Notes under the pieces: generated by a model
Databases searched by the model: none
Seen by the model: only the letters and a program-made list of their open reading frames with translations
What the model was told of the DNA's origin: nothing
Part shown: positions 5,499 to 5,724 of the stretch, one piece after another
Layout of the letters: each line of letters starts with the position of its first letter
Numbering within the stretch: the stretch's first letter is position 1
Source of the DNA: an uncultured Bacteroidales bacterium
GTDB taxonomy: Bacteria > Bacteroidota > Bacteroidia > Bacteroidales > P3
Reading direction: 5' to 3'
NCBI GenBank assembly: GCA_946540365.1
Contig: CAMNIH010000112.1
Span: forward strand, 1 to 5,724
Length of the DNA stretch: 5,724 bases
Translations under genes and position numbers: made by a program

Positions 5499-5537
5499 AT
5501 TGCTTGAATACTTTGGCTGCGTAGCTACTCAAGCAAT
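5499..5537. repeat. Inverted repeat, 9-bp arms
   Basis: ATTGCTTGA (5499-5507) and TCAAGCAAT (5529-5537) are exact reverse complements around a 21-nt loop that itself contains the palindrome GTAGCTAC (5521-5528). It lies between the EF-G stop and the shared terminator. Neither strand has a proper T run after it, so it is not a standard terminator. It would form a stem-loop in the 3' untranslated part of the EF-G mRNA. Role unknown. Confidence 0.6.
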
Positions 5538-5551
5538 AATGCAATATAATC

Positions 5552-5724
5552 TTACTCTTCCTCGTTGGCGGCTTCCTCGTAGGCCTTGAGGAGGGCCTGC
5601 TGGACGTCGGCGGGGACGAGCTCGTAGCTGCTGAAGGTCATGGTGAAGGTACCGCGGCCGCTGGTGAGCGAGCTCAGGGCGGTGCAGTAGCGGTTCATCT
5701 CGGCCAAGGGGGCCTTGGCTTTCA
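5552..5724 (-). CDS. Elongation factor G family protein, C-terminal fragment (probably EF-G2)
   Basis: On the minus strand the last 56 codons are present, ending in TAA (complement of 5552-5554); the gene runs out of the window on the right. The peptide contains PLAEMNRYCTALSSLTSGRG, then TFTMTFSSYELVP and a Glu-rich end. This is the last part of EF-G domain V; canonical EF-G has the same 'Y-x-T-x-L-R-S-x-T-x-G-R' helix and strand. EF-G is the cytoplasmic translocation factor on the ribosome. Bacteroidetes carry a canonical fusA within the str operon, followed by rpsJ, plus a divergent paralogue EF-G2. Here no ribosomal protein gene follows and the gene converges with an unrelated one, which favours the EF-G2 paralogue. 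The GTPase domain that would settle this is outside the window. Its transcript probably ends at the palindrome 5455-5488. Confidence 0.88.
   Translation of the reverse strand, partial: KAKAPLAEMNRYCTALSSLTSGRGTFTMTFSSYELVPADVQQALLKAYEEAANEEE

Noticed and set aside
4369..5544. 391-codon open frame on the minus strand under the barrel C-terminus
   Set aside because: It reads through the palindromic terminator and mirrors the barrel gene; the composition is Val/Gly/Ala-rich without a domain.

Overview
The window looks like chromosomal DNA from a fairly GC-rich member of the Bacteroidales. The support is: small lipoproteins and an SusC-like 'carboxypeptidase-regulatory plus plug plus barrel' outer-membrane protein; no Shine-Dalgarno motifs before the starts; a textbook Bacteroidetes promoter (TTTG, 20 nt, TAnnTTTG) at 2663-2694; and EttA and EF-G tails of Bacteroidetes type. 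No mobile-element gene, CRISPR array, tRNA or rRNA was seen.

Layout. Positions 1-126 are the C-terminal tail of an EttA-type ABC-F protein. On the same strand follow three small related lipoproteins (142-660, 698-1240, 1296-1805). A lipoprotein of the endonuclease/exonuclease/phosphatase (EEP) metal-hydrolase fold comes next (1806-2639), its start touching the preceding stop. The short gaps (15, 37, 55 and 0 nt), with no terminator or recognisable promoter between them, suggest one run-through transcript. The second and third lipoproteins share an identical 50-nt signal-peptide start but have strongly diverged mature parts.

A new transcription unit begins at the promoter at 2663-2694. Its roughly 310-nt untranslated stretch holds the most striking non-coding structure: a four-stem imperfect hairpin (2807-2927), then an intrinsic terminator (2926-2953), then a third arm (2953-2971) that can compete for one strand of the hairpin. 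After it comes an 808-residue TonB-dependent-receptor-like barrel protein (3010-5436). The structure may be an attenuator for the barrel gene, or a separate small RNA ending before it.

The barrel gene converges with the C-terminal end of an EF-G family gene on the minus strand (5552-5724, probably the EF-G2 paralogue). A perfect 34-bp palindrome at 5455-5488, flanked by A and T runs, sits between them and probably terminates both.

Functionally, the left half is a cell-envelope lipoprotein cluster attached to a translation-factor gene. The right half is a separately controlled outer-membrane protein with a structured leader. No substrate can be assigned to any of the envelope proteins from sequence alone.
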